Source: Casuarius casuarius
Lineage: Eukaryota > Chordata > Aves > Casuariiformes > Casuariidae
Reading direction: 5' to 3'
NCBI GenBank assembly: GCA_003342895.1
Contig: PTFA01000366.1
Location: forward strand, 62,001-126,000
DNA length: 64,000 bases
Below, in pieces: positions 37,301 to 64,000 of the stretch. How positions within the stretch are numbered: the first letter of the stretch is position 1; each line of letters starts with the position of its first letter. A program made the translations under genes and the position numbers. Below the pieces are notes generated by a model. The model made no database searches. It saw only the letters and a list, made by a program, of their open reading frames with translations, and was not told where the DNA came from.

Positions 37301-38590
37301 GTCACGATGGTGGACACCAACAGCAGTGGCTATTCCTGTAAGATTGGACCTCTGCTATTTGCTAACAAGAAGAAAAATAGGGATGAAAAAAAGGGGATGA
37401 AACTTGAGGAAGGCAGGGAAAACAGTCTGTTTCTACTAACAGAGGCCAGAAGAGACTGAAGTCAGGCAGCTGACTCCTTGCTTTGGACACCTAAAATGAG
37501 TGGCGTATTTATCCAAGGTGAAAAGGGAATCAAATAGGCAAAACACCGACTACCTGAATTTCCAGTAGACTGATACAGAGCTGTATGGCTATAGGAAATG
37601 ATAACGGTTAAAAAGCCTTTCTCACCCCTGGTTACTGTTTCAGGTCTGGAGTGAGGGCTGTGCTGTCTGAGCAGCCTCTTCTGTGGCCATACCTGCTTTG
37701 AAGCAGAGGAAATATGCTTGATCTGACCTCAATCTTTCCAGACAAACTGGAACACGAACGTCACTAAACAAACTTCTGAAGACAGCTGGCTTCCTTCTTC
37801 TTTTTTTTTTTTTTTTCCCCAATAGGTGTCTTCCTCAGTGGTGGACACTCAGTTGTAATACTTCCCATCTGGTTGCATCAATCTCACAAACTGGTCTGGC
37901 AGACACTGTTGCAGATACAGTGATTAACTAGCAGGAGGGAACCTGAAATCCTGTGACTTCCTAAAAGATCTTTGCAAGGACCAAACAACCCAAAGACGGC
38001 GCTGACTACCTGTGAATCAGCAGAGCTCTGCAGCATGAACAGAGCTGCACCAGGAGAGGCCCTGCATGGACTTGAGGAAAGACAACAGTAAAGCCAAAAT
38101 CCCAGACTCACTGCATCATAGGGCTACAATTTTTGCCCATTACGGCTAAGTCAAAGCCTCTTTGTAACACCCCCCCCCCAAAAAAAACCAAAACCCATCA
38201 GCTATTTGCTGCTTCCATGCTCATGGTGACACCTGCATGATTTGGTGTCTGGTTCTTCAAAAGTTTCCTGCGTTCCTCCGTGCCGTGCTTTGCAGTATCC
38301 TGGCAGTGGTGACATGTTGGGACTTTTGGCCTGCATCCTCACACACGCCGTCTCATCTCTGAGAGCCTCAGCAGCTAGTGGGTGTAAGGAGAGGGCATCT
38401 CTCACCCCATCAGTCTCAAAGTTTAGGCCAAGTTTCCTTCCTTCCCTGTCCAGTGGTGGGATCTTGCCCTTGAATTATAATGGTTGCACCCGTCACTAAC
38501 GAGGCAGATAAGGAGGTACCAGGGGAGCTGACGCTTAGGCTTTAGGCAGCTCATCCTACCCTGTGACACTATTGGGAAGTCATGGGCAGG
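37301..38590. other. Intergenic spacer with mononucleotide runs
   Basis: No gene is seen. A pyrimidine/T-rich run lies at about 37797-37820, and a C10-A8 junction at about 38170-38187. Confidence 0.5.
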
Positions 38591-38594
38591 CAGC

Positions 38595-38765
38595 AGTACC
38601 GCCTGAGAAAGGAGTCAGAAAGTCCCAGCTCTAGCCCGGACTGTACTGTATCTCTCTATCTCCAGCGCATGGCTGGGCTGATTATTCAGTGTGGGTGCTT
38701 TAGTTTCCCTCTCTTTGTAGATAACATCACTACCTGCAAGGGTTGCTATGGAAATTAATTACATG
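38595..38765 (+). repeat. MIR-like SINE remnant
   Basis: The order of pieces follows a MIR element: GGAGTCAGAAAGTCCCAGCTCTAGC in the core region, then TTTAGTTTCCCTCTCTTTGTAGATAA, then ACCTGCAAGGGTTGCTATGGAAATTAA. The consensus equivalent ends ...GGGTTGTTGTGAGGATTAAATGA. It is diverged with gaps and was identified from memory of the consensus. Confidence 0.5.
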
Positions 38766-41700
38766 TGGCTGAGGTCTGCAACTAGGCCAAGCTTAAGCCC
38801 ATCTGCTGAGGATCTGACCCGTAATACTGCGTGCAGTGATCTGGTACTGCGGTGAGCTCCATCCACGCTTAGTGCTGGTAGCAGAAGAACATCAAACCAA
38901 CCAAACCGCAGTAGCATTTGTGTGGATAACAATAGGAGAGTGGCAGCAGCATCCAGCCCATCTACCCACCACATCTAGGTAGAGTATGGTGGTGGATCAG
39001 GAGCTGGCGGCATCCCTCGATAAATGCCGTGAATTGCGACCCCAGGAATTGGCTGTGCCTTCAAGTGTGGTGAGACCAAGGATTTCTGTAGTCACGACAG
39101 GATGTCACACAGGACATGGCATTGCTTCCGGAGGCTGAGCCCACATTTTGTCTTGACAGGCGTCTACTAATTCAAGAGATATGGGAAAATGCAACTCCCA
39201 GGGAGTCTGCAGAGGGAAAGAAGCTTTGACACTCTGGGAAGGCTTGTGGCTTTTACCCTTCAAGGTCTCTGCCATGGTGTCCTGCTTGCCTTCGTTCTCC
39301 ACAGGGTGAATACTTCAGGATGAAGCTGTATCAGCTTTAGGCTCAAGACCGCCTTTCAAGCAGGATAGTTGTTGCCTGCAAACACTATGGTGGGTGAGAG
39401 GCACCATGTATTCACACGGAGCCAGATCCCCTGAAGCAGCCCAGACACTGCGTTTGATACTGCTGGTCCACAAAAGTGTCGTGCAGAGCAGTGGTGCCCC
39501 TGCCGTAGGCCTTGCTGGTGTCCCAGGAGGGAGCCCGGGCACTGCCAGGAGCAAGTCTGACTTTGTGCCTCTGCAGCCCTGTAGGTGCCAAACTGCCACG
39601 CCAAAACTGGAAACTGGGAAATAACTAACTCTCATGCAGCGTCTGTAAGACAGGCTTCCACTGTTTTTAAGTAAAGGGAAGTTACTTTTACCACGGGCAG
39701 CTGGTCTGAACTCGGCCCCTTCAGCCCTCAACTGTATTTCTGCCTCCGTACGCAGCTGGGAGAAGCAGAGCCCGGGATGACTGCAGATGCTGTTTACTCA
39801 TGCACAGCAGATAGTGTGCCTCTGCGCATATGTGTGTGCACAAGAGAGGTTTAAAAATAGCTCATGCGCTGAGGATTCGTGGCCCATTTCAGTCCCAAAC
39901 AGCAGTGCTATTCTGCGGTCACGGAACATCAGCAACGAAGGTCTCTTTATTCTCTGTGACAGAGATTTTCTTAAGTGAGTGACACCCAAGCCTGATGGAA
40001 ATTTTTGGGGTGTTGGACAATGTGGAAAATCCAGTTGCTCTCTTTGTAGTCCTCTGGCTGGTATTCATACCTGCTGTTATTTCCTGTTCTAGCCCACTAA
40101 TGCCTCAGATAGATCCTTATCCTCAATTTGATTTAAAGTTCATTAAACTCCAGAGAAAGGCCATTGTCTAACTCTGGACACTTGATCACGGGGAATATTT
40201 GCATCTCATTTTGGGTCTAAATGAAACAGTCATGAGAACAGGGCTGAGGGAAACCCCTGACCACTTCTCAGATGCGATGAGGACCTGAGCCTCTTCTGGG
40301 TCAGACTGGGAGTCTGAGGCAGGAGCGCTGTTATGTAAACCTGCACCTTCGCTTTCGCTGTTTAGCTTTTATCTCTATCACCCTTTTCCCCAGTGATGGG
40401 TTTCCTTGGAAACATAGGTGGAGGCACATGGCTCCTACTTCTAATCATCTGTGTTTAAATGCATGATGCTTCCTGAAGTGGCAGTGCTTACTGTAACCTG
40501 AGTCATGTATGCCCAGGCAAACTGTCTGCATTCCTGTTCTTCATTGCTTTTACAACATCTTTTCATTATTGGAAAAACTCAAGAAATACCAGTAGCTTCT
40601 TGACGATAGAGACATGAGAAACCTGCTGGAGTGAGCACTATTGGCCTTACAATACAGAGTTTTTATCGTGCTTTAACATATCAAGTTTTACACTAACCAA
40701 GCTGATGATGTCCAGGATTTTCTGAGGGAGTCTAGCCCACACCTCGCTTAGAAAGCACATATGCTGTGCTATAGCTGGGAAATCTGCTCTGCTTATTTTC
40801 AGTCCTATTTTTTTATAGCTCCCTGGAGCCACACTCAGTGATTGCTCTCTTGAGAGTGCTCAGACATTGTACTTCTATGCAACTATTTTTCCATGGCTTT
40901 TGTTGACCAGTCAGAGGGGAAATCAGGAGCTCCCCGTACTTGAAGAACATTTAGGTTGCAAAATCATGCTCTGGTTAGATGGGAAATGCTCGCATTAAGG
41001 TTCCCAATAGGATCTGACTTTCTAGGTTGTGCCTGTGTGCAGTGCAATCCTTAGTGGCATGGCCATGTCCTATTTTCCCCTGCAGAATTCCTGACTATAT
41101 TTATCTTTCCTTATATATCTGCCACTTCAGAGATCCGCATGTCTGGCCCTCTAGACATTTCTCATTCCATTTTGAAATCACCTTGCCATAAGTTACTTAT
41201 TTCATATACCAGCGCACACACAGGAATGGAAGGAAGATTATCTCATTCCGGCCAGAGAGAACCCAAAGCCTTGCTGGAACCAAAACACATGGATGAACCG
41301 AAACCCACACAGGCTTTTATTGCATCATCGCTGCACTGCAAACTGTTCTTCATTTTGCTCTCTTCTCTCACACCTAGGACTCTGCCAACGTCACTTCTTC
41401 CCAAGCAGGAAACCCACACCCCATTTGGGTGAGTATAGTCAGGAGACCAGCATACCTTCACTCCTCCCTCCCTCCCCAGGGGCACATTTGCTTTTGTTTT
41501 TTTTGCTCAGGAAGCACTGACTTGTCATTTCTAACTTTAATTTCAGGTCATTTCCCCGTAATATGATTAACCTTCCTTTGTACAATTTATTCCCATGGGT
41601 GCTTGCAGCACCTCCCTGTTCATTAACAGAAGGATTAATTAATCAGCTTTTTACCCCTTATACCAGGTCATTATCCAAGCTATTTAATAAGATCAGACCA

Positions 41701-43685
41701 GACCATCTAGCCTAGCAATATGTGACTGGCCAGCTGAGTCTTTTACCAACCTTCTGCATCCACTGAAAGCAAATCAGCCAGCGCCAGGCACTTAGCAGCT
41801 CTCTCACCAGTGCTTGCATGGCAGGTACTATTTCTTCTGTGTATTACCATCCCATAATGACTAAGGCTCCAGCCCAGAAAAATGCTTAAGCTTGTTTTTA
41901 ACCGTAGAGATTCACTTAAGTACCCTTAATTGTTCTGTGACATTACCACATACTTAAGTACTTTCTGAGTGGCAGAGACGGTCTGTTGGGGAGACGGCTG
42001 TGCAGCCTGGCTTCCCTCAGAGACCACTGAGACTTTGGCAAGGTGCTTTGGGAGCAGGGATGGCCTGTTCGGAGGAGCACAGCTTGGCATCTCAGCTGAC
42101 ATCAGGAAAGCCCAGAAACGCAATCCTGTGCAAGCCCATTTCCGCCCTCAGCACTGGAAAGGGCTTGGTCTGAATTCCCTCTGCGCCGTTGGGAAGCTGT
42201 GGTCGCAGGCAGGCTCACCTCCTCCTCCCCGCTTCCCAGGGCCTGCGCTGCCACTGATGGCCTCGACTGGTTTCTCACAGGGCTTTTTCCGCTCCCGACA
42301 CCTTTGCAGCAGAGGTGCAGATAAACTCTTCAGTACTCTGTGGCTTGGAAGCTCCAAGTCTGCACTGTAGCTCTGTAAAAATAATGAGGAGCAGTAATTC
42401 CATTTATAATCCCCTTGCCAATTAGCAACATTTGGGACCTGTCTTCTGGGCATGCTCTTTCAGCACTGTAGGTGGGGCAGGTGGGGTCTCTGCGCATCCC
42501 TGGATTCCTATGTTCACTTGCATCAGCTCAGGATCTAGCTCATGACCGTGTTTACCAGTGCTCAGAGCTGCAGCAACACATGTGTGTGAAAGTGCGAAAC
42601 ACACCAGAAAACTCAGCGTGAGGGAAAATGGAGATTTCAGACTGCAGCGGAGGGAGGAGAAGGGAGCAGCGCGCCTTGCCTACCTATCGGATGCTGATGC
42701 TCCGTGCTTTAGAGGTCTGCCAGACAAATGCAAGAGCCAAACCCCACTCAACTGACTGCATTAATAACCCAAGTTTGTAAAATGAGAGGCATGGCTGATC
42801 AGGTCAAGAGGAAGAAACTGTGAAATAACGACAATCAGAAGAGTGCTAAATGCCACTGGGCTGCAATTATGCCTTGCAGAGGCTGCAAGTGGTTTCCTCA
42901 TGAGCAGACACGTACTTACTCTTACAGCTTAATCACGATTCCCAGTTTGACTTCTCTGCTTTTCTGAGAATTGTTACCAGTGAGACTCTGGCTGCTGGTT
43001 TTATTGTTGAATGAATTTGCCTGCTTCTGAGTTATCCGCAAAAAGCATGATGCCCTTTTCTGACAGTGCTAGAAGGTACTATGGCCAGCATAATAAAATC
43101 TAACCAAAACACATTACGCTGAGGAGACAGCTAGGAGGGGAAACGTACGTGAAGGCAAGACTAAGGGCAGGAAGGCCCTGGATTGTGTTTGCAGAACAAG
43201 AGAGCATGGACTAGCAGGGACTGGGTGACACCGTCCTCTTTGCGACTCACGGCATGTTTCCCCAAAGTAAAGAAGCTGCTGATTACCGGGCAAAAGGAGA
43301 GGGAGCACTGGGACAACTCACCAGCTGCAAACCTCTGCCCTCAGTGATCACGACTGCTGCCGTTCAGGGTACCCTTTCCCACCCGCCTGCTTCTCAGCTT
43401 TGGCGGCTGTGAGCTGGGCACTCCTCTCTTCTCCAAGGCTGTCACACGTGCTCGCTCTGTCCCTTTCTTTTGAACAGGAGCTGCCGAGGGGCAGGGACTG
43501 GCTCACAGCTCAGGGCCAGGGCAGATCAGACCTGCCTGTTCTCTTCTGCAAGGGTTGCACACTGGGAATAGCTAATTTTACCTGAGGCTGCTGGGATGAA
43601 GCACAGTGTAAGTGTGACTTAGCAGAGAAAAGGACTGGGCAGGAATGCAAGATGTCTGAATATCAGTCCTCACCAAGCTACTGAT
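38766..43685. other. Intergenic spacer, no gene seen
   Basis: Ordinary non-coding DNA. Open frames up to about 138 codons (39315-39731 -) lack family motifs. No clear repeats were seen. Confidence 0.5.
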
Positions 43686-43689
43686 GATG

Positions 43690-43765
43690 GGGGAAAAACA
43701 TTGCTCCACTGCTCTGTGCCTCAGCTTCCTCACCTACAAAGAGGAAGTAATATTCCTCATTTTCT
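43690..43765 (+). repeat. MIR-like SINE remnant
   Basis: CTCTGTGCCTCAGCTTCCTC, then ACCTACAAAGAGGAAGTAATATTCCTCA, closely follows the MIR right-hand region (CTCTGTGCCTCAGTTTCCTC, then TGTAAAATGGGGATAATA). This is the clearest of the three MIR-like pieces. Confidence 0.55.
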
Positions 43766-46294
43766 GCCAAAGAGCTCTGTGTCATGGCGCCACTCTTTCT
43801 TCCCTTGCAGAGTCCGGTTTTGGCCCTTGCCATGTGTACAGCATCTGGATTAGATGGTAAATGGTGTTGGTCTGGGGTGGCTCCTGTTGTCACAGCCTCA
43901 AAGTTTCTGGAGACAAAGAGGAGACCTGAGGTTGCAGGATGACCTGCTCAGCAGCTCTTGCTAGCAAACTGCAGTGCAAAGGAGGAAGAAGATGCACTGC
44001 GAAGAAGTTAGACTGGGAAGATTAAGGTTAGTACCAGTACACTGCAATAGTAATGAGGTATATGTATGACATATAAACACAAGCTGCTCTAAGGTTATTG
44101 TGTCCCTTCCGCCCCCAAGCTTTGTGGTGAGAAGCTCAGGTAATAGAGTTCTTTCCTCTCCCCCATGCTTTAATCCAGTCACGAAGGACACAATCTCACT
44201 ATCAAGTCTACAGCTGAAAAATGACCTTTTACTTCCCATTTGAAAATGTTCCTTCTCTGAAGGCTTTCATGTTTCTCGTGAGGCTCTGGCAGAGGGCTAC
44301 CATTAGTAATGGTGGTAATAATGCTTAATTCTCATCGGTCTTCTTTCATCTGTAGCACTTTGATGGAGAAGAAGGGCTCATCTTTTCTGTAAAGTGGGAA
44401 AACTTGAACCGATGTGCTTGTGGTGACACAGCCTCCCACTAGCAGGGAGAAACTCAGCGTCCTGTCCACTACGGTGTCTCCTGTAGGGTCTGTCTGCACA
44501 ACCAGGGTGCTTGCACTGGTTCCTTATGCGCAAGGTCTAGCAGTACGGACCAACCTGCACCAAAGAGCAGGTGAAGACCATCAGTTTTTATATTGCTTTG
44601 AGCTCAGCTGGGAAAGTTGGCAAGCATGCATGACCTGCATATTGGCAGGGAATGGGAATGTGTCGGTTTAGAAAGCCAGGGTAATGGAAATCCAGCCTGG
44701 TCCTGGGAGAGGAGCTTGTGGTAAATTGGATAGATATGCGAAGAAATGCTCTGCTTCATGTGCATGAGTGGATAAATGGAGAGAAATAAATCAATAATAG
44801 TACTGTATATTTCATTTAGCCTGCCAGTGGGTACTGCAATGCCTTTCTGTCATTGCTGGAAATGCGTGGTCAGGGCATGTTCTCCCGGAAACCATCTGCA
44901 GTGCAGTAAAAACAGCAGGGATCCTTCCTACAGTGAGGATCCAATCCACTCAAAGACCAGTCTGAGACGCACACTGCTCCTGCACGAGTTACAGAAGAGC
45001 TCACTGCTCAGACTGGCCTTGAGGAAAAAAGGTAACTCTTTACAATAATAACTGCTGGCATGCACTAACCCTGTCTGGTGACTCTGTGAGATCGGAGATG
45101 ACACTGGTGCCTTTCCCACTGTGTTTCCAAGAGCAGAAAGACACAGGTGTCAGCAAAGACTCCCTTCAACACTTTAGTTTGTTTGATTTTTATGGCGAAG
45201 AGGACTGGGCCAAGGAAAAAAGCCCAATTTAACCATAATTCATTTAAAGAAGGCAGTACCCTGTATTTCTACAGCATGCACAAAATCAGAGCCCATGTGC
45301 TATGGCAGCCCAACTGTTCCCTCTCAGGATTACTAGTAGTATTGGGAGGATTATTGTTACATGCACATTTGCATCTTTTCTATCAGATGCACATCAGATT
45401 TCAGGACTTTGCTGATAGCACTGGCTTTAACTTCATGTCTCCTTTTGGCTGGTGCTTAGGGGAAGGTTTAGAAACATATGCTGCCTCTCACGCTCATAAA
45501 TGTCCACTTGCAGCGAGAAATCCCATTGCAACTGGAGATTTTTCAGTGCTCCTACTGAAGCCAATGACACTGTCCCCCATCCTGACAGCTGCAGGATTAC
45601 AGTAGTGGTGCTGAGGGCTTAATAAAAATAATCCCGGCCTTGGCAGTGCTCCGACTGATTTCCATGCAACTGCTTGTACCAGATAGTCCTATACAGAGCA
45701 CAGACGGGAACAGGAGAAGTGGTCAACAGCAGTACTACCCTTTGGCCTACTATCAAAATATTGAAGGGGTTACTAACATTACCTGACACCCCCGCCTCTG
45801 CTCCCCAAATCATTTGACTGTTATGTCATATATTTTCCTTGTTTCCAGGGGTGGGGTTTGCGTTATGAAGTTTTCCTTCTGTTATAGTACATCTTTTAGC
45901 CCATTCCCTCTGAACATGGGAATCTCTACAGCTTTAAAAATTCCACTGCTAGTGCGGAATAAAACAAGCCACATCTCCATCTGGCGTAAGCACTGAGTGA
46001 AGCTGGCTTTAACGTATCCGTTTACACCAGTGATAAATTTGGTCCATAAAGGTTTTAATATATACCTCATCAGCAGAGGGAATTTGAAAAACTATATGCT
46101 AACTGCATTTTTACCAAACTTGGTGTAGTAATCCAGCACATCCTTCTAAGGTGATTGTTAATTATTTTATCTTTTCCCTTGACTGCAGCTCCACTTCTCT
46201 AATACCCAGACTTACCCAGCAGGTCGCAAACGGTAGGCAGACGTGAGAATTTGTTCCTAGGCATTAGGAAAAAGAGTGCACTGTTGCCTCTATG
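43766..46294. other. Spacer just downstream of SVEP1
   Basis: No gene is recognised. This lies beyond the most distal poly(A) signal proposed for SVEP1 and before the spacer proper. Confidence 0.5.
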
Positions 46295-46314
46295 CATACT
46301 AAACAGGGTGCAAC

Positions 46315-46320
46315 TTTATT
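46315..46320 (-). terminator. Distal poly(A) signal AATAAA (SVEP1)
   Basis: AATAAA on the minus strand about 2.56 kb after the SVEP1 stop codon. Cleavage would be expected near 46285-46305. This is a motif call only. Confidence 0.45.
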
Positions 46321-47189
46321 TACAGTGTAAAGTGCATCACACAAAAGTTGTTTAAAACACACAACAAGCAGTGACATAAATGACAATACAGTATTGGGAG
46401 GGGAGGGGAAATGTTCCTGCAAGTATCAAAACATCATCAACAGCCTTAATATAACAGCCTCTAATTTCACCTACTCTGTCCTACCACCACATCTGGTTAT
46501 GCAACACGTTGACTGCGTTGATCCTGGGACTCCATGTATTGTATGAGTTTACTAGTGTGAAACTGGAGTGCTAAAAGCCAGCCCTGAGCCCCAAAACACT
46601 CCTCTCCAAAAACGTCCTGCCAGCTCTAAGCACTTTCCGAACTAATGCTGTTCTGCTGTGGGGGACACCAGGGCAGAGTCAGGGCAACGCAATGCACGCA
46701 CCAGATTAAGTACACGAGAAAAGGGACCATTTACTTTTTAGAACATGAGAGTGACATATAAATAAAGATCTACTTCTGCCACCACGGCACTCTTTCGCTT
46801 GAGGGCTCCCATGCTGCTCACTGCAGTTTCCATCCGTATGCTGCCTACGGCAGCAAGGAGTTCAAGGAACAGAGTGCCTACAGGTGGTGGTGACTATGGG
46901 GTTGAAACGTGGATACTATTTACTGAACACTTTAACCAAAGCTGTAAACATCAACGGCTGTGGAGCTGGGAGTCAGAAGATGGTTGCTATGTGCTAGCTT
47001 AGTCTAGGAAAAGGCAGTTTGTGAGAGCTGTAATGACAACTCTTTTCAACTTGTTGCAGCTCTCAAAAGGAAGGGGTCTGCGTTCAAAATAATTTGGTCT
47101 CTTAACAACTTTACTCTTGATCTATACTTTTTTTTTTTAAATTGTCTGTTGACTGAAAGCTCTCACTGGCTCACAACCTCACTTGTTTC

Positions 47190-47195
47190 TTTATT
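47190..47195 (-). terminator. Proximal poly(A) signal AATAAA (SVEP1)
   Basis: AATAAA on the minus strand about 1.68 kb after the SVEP1 stop codon, with a GT-rich element (GTGAGGTTGTGAG) starting about 9 bases downstream. The spacing is good for a used site. Confidence 0.45.
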
Positions 47196-48877
47196 CCCCA
47201 TTTTTGGTCTTGCATTAACAGCCATCAGTTACGTGTCAATATTTACTGGTGTCCTAGTCTCATAACTACTAGCTCCTCTTTGTGTCATACCACAGTTCTC
47301 TGTCCAAGTTCATGCACTCATACAAGGAAGGCAAATTTACAAAGGCGGGGGCACGGTGTGTTCACTCAGAATCTGAAGGGTAAGTAAGCAGCAAGGTTGC
47401 AGAAGATAATTTTTTTTCCTTCTTCTTTCCTAATGCTGAGTTACCAGTCATGCTTTTCTATTACTGCTGGGAAGAATGGAGCTTCTGATGGATGACTGTC
47501 AGGTTCTCAGTCTAACAACTCTCACAGATCAGACTTTGCTAACTGATGCTAATTACCAAACACTTGTCCTCAACAAAGGCATGTGATTTCCACTGTCTAA
47601 TTTTTGCTTAACTGTAGGTAAATCTTAGCACCTTAGCTCATTAGTGCATGACTTGATGATGGCACTCAGGTACGTGTTACTCTCAGATGCAATCTGGATC
47701 AACACTGTGAGAAAGAGAAATCTGACTGCTGCATGTGCTCTCAGCTGTCCTTGCTCAGCAGGGCACTTGTGCCTGTCCGCACACTCCAGAAATGCCTTTT
47801 CCAGTTCTCTGAGGGCTCTGCACAATATAAATACCACTGCTCTGTAAAGAAATAGCAAAGTTTCACCTGTAAACACAGCTGGTGCCTTCTGCCCCTATTT
47901 CAGGGCCAGTCAATCTTTGGGACCCCAAGCCCATGCATTAAAGCATTCAAATGTCAGACAGCTGCTAGACAGGCATCCCCTACCGTACGCCGGGAAGGGA
48001 TGCTGGTTACGGGCAGGTGGTAGTTAGTCACATGGTAACTGGGAGGCATCAGTTTCAGTGGTCTGACTGTTTTCCACTGCTGGCTCCTGGATTACCCAGC
48101 AACAGAGCTAAACCCAAATTGCTCGTGAGTCAAAAAGCCTCACGGCCGCTGTTGGCTACACTTGGTCTGTCCTTCTCTGAATGACACAGTGTTGTCTTAT
48201 ATCTTTCACATTCTTGGGTATTTTACCAATAAACCTCAGGTAAAATTCTTGCCAATGCCTTTCATTAAGTCACCTTCCAATTAATTAGTCTCACATAGTA
48301 AACATTACTGATTCTTCTTCTTTTTACGTCTGTCTGAAACTATGGTTACACAATGGACTTTATCAGATGTACTTCTTACTTTAGATCAACATGAGTTCAC
48401 AAAGAGGCCCAATGCAAGGTTTAGCTGCTCAGTTAGTCTTGAGTAACTATTCTTCACTCTCAAACTGCTGGACTGCAGCGTGCTTTGGCAGATGGTAAGC
48501 AGATCTGCCACCTTCTGTTTGATCATGATCGGCAATATAGTGCGTTTCAATCAACTGACTGGACGTAAGAAATGGGAAGGACTTCACTGTACACAGCTAC
48601 TTCCTCAGTGGTCAGTAGGAATTTTTACATTTGTATGGTGTATGTGTGTATGGTGTGTGCGTAGCAGCATATATTTGATATACTTTTGTAGATGAAAAAT
48701 ACACAGGATTTCTTTAAAAAGGGAAAGGTACAGGAAAAATATATCACAAAATAAAATACAAAACAATGGAGCTTGTGGGGAAGGGAAGAAATGAATTTGA
48801 TTTACAATGCATTAAATTCCAAGCCCTGATGCCTAGGCTGAAGAAAGATTTCTGAATGTGAAACCGTTGCTCTGATG

Positions 48878-63584
<14,707 letters not shown>

Positions 63585-64000
63585 CTGCAAAGGAAGAGCT
63601 CTCGTTAATTCAGCTTGAAATTAGACGGGATTCCAACAATTCCTGACTTATTCACACAATACATTTAAAGTAGCAACCACAGACTAATAAATTATAAGGA
63701 ATATTATGGGAGAGTTCAGTTCACTGGGAAGGAAATGCAGCCATGCTGGGGAAGGAGCTCCTCCCTGTGATGAAGAAAAGCCACAGCCTCCTGTTTTTCA
63801 GGTCAGAAGAATCTCGCAGTGTTGGTGAGGAGAGGACACATTTACGACTTCCTGCTGGGGTTAATAGGGCAGAACCTGAGCGGCTCCTTCTCACCACTGA
63901 GACAGAAATCAGAAACTTGCAGCCCTTTGTGCCTTCCTTTTCACCAGACTGGAAATACCAGACAAGATGCGGGATGGGTTGCGATGAGATGCTGACACTT
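63585..64000 (-). other. SVEP1: SVEP1 intron (partial, runs off right edge)
   Basis: Sequence upstream of the CCP acceptor. No CCP-like coding was found on the minus strand up to the end of the window. Confidence 0.8.

Larger units (their letters stand above)
46295..48877 (-). other. SVEP1: SVEP1 3' UTR (up to about 2.6 kb)
   Basis: This follows the SVEP1 stop codon on the minus strand. Two canonical AATAAA signals are visible on that strand. The proximal one, at 47190-47195, is followed by a GT-rich stretch (GTGAGGTTGTGAG). The distal one, at 46315-46320, has T-rich sequence further downstream. Using the proximal signal would give a UTR of about 1.7 kb, and the distal about 2.6 kb. The end is inferred from signals alone. 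Confidence 0.5.

Overview
This window looks like nuclear DNA from a sauropsid, most likely a bird. It has intron-split vertebrate genes, a GC-rich CpG-island promoter interrupted by a 400-base run of N (a common gap type in avian assemblies), two old CR1 LINE fragments, a few MIR-like SINE remnants, and almost no protein coding over a 44 kb stretch. I cannot name the species.

Two genes can be supported, both on the minus strand. At the left end is the first coding exon of thioredoxin (TXN). It has eight codons starting MVKTVGSL followed by a GTGAGT donor, and it lies in a CpG island of about 1 kb. The rest of TXN runs off the left edge. At the right end is the 3' part of SVEP1 (polydom), a very large secreted matrix protein. 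Seven coding exons encode three sushi/CCP modules, three EGF-like modules and a short basic tail. All splice phases agree and the frame closes at a TAA at 48878-48880, giving 278 whole residues plus the stop. A probable 3' UTR of up to about 2.6 kb follows, ending near an AATAAA at 46315-46320.

Between the two genes (about 2.9-46.3 kb) I find no convincing protein-coding gene. The open frames there are short, lack recognisable family motifs, and often overlap open frames on the other strand in GC-rich stretches. This spacer holds an ancient CR1 copy (about 32.3-33.4 kb, sense on +), MIR-like fragments, microsatellites, a 75-bp perfectly alternating purine/pyrimidine tract at 24249-24323 next to a GC-rich island, and a broader GC-rich domain at about 34.2-37.3 kb. 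The SVEP1 introns hold another CR1 3' end (62.6-63.1 kb, sense on -), a GA/CT microsatellite just before the terminal exon, and a small AT palindrome.

The layout (TXN and SVEP1 head-to-tail on one strand) matches the order I recall from human 9q31.3, where TXNDC8 lies between them. No thioredoxin-fold exon was seen in the spacer here. I found no sign of a new biological system. The items most worth a second look are the separately encoded SVEP1 basic tail, its alternative poly(A) signals, the TXN promoter motifs around the gap, and the GC islands in the spacer.
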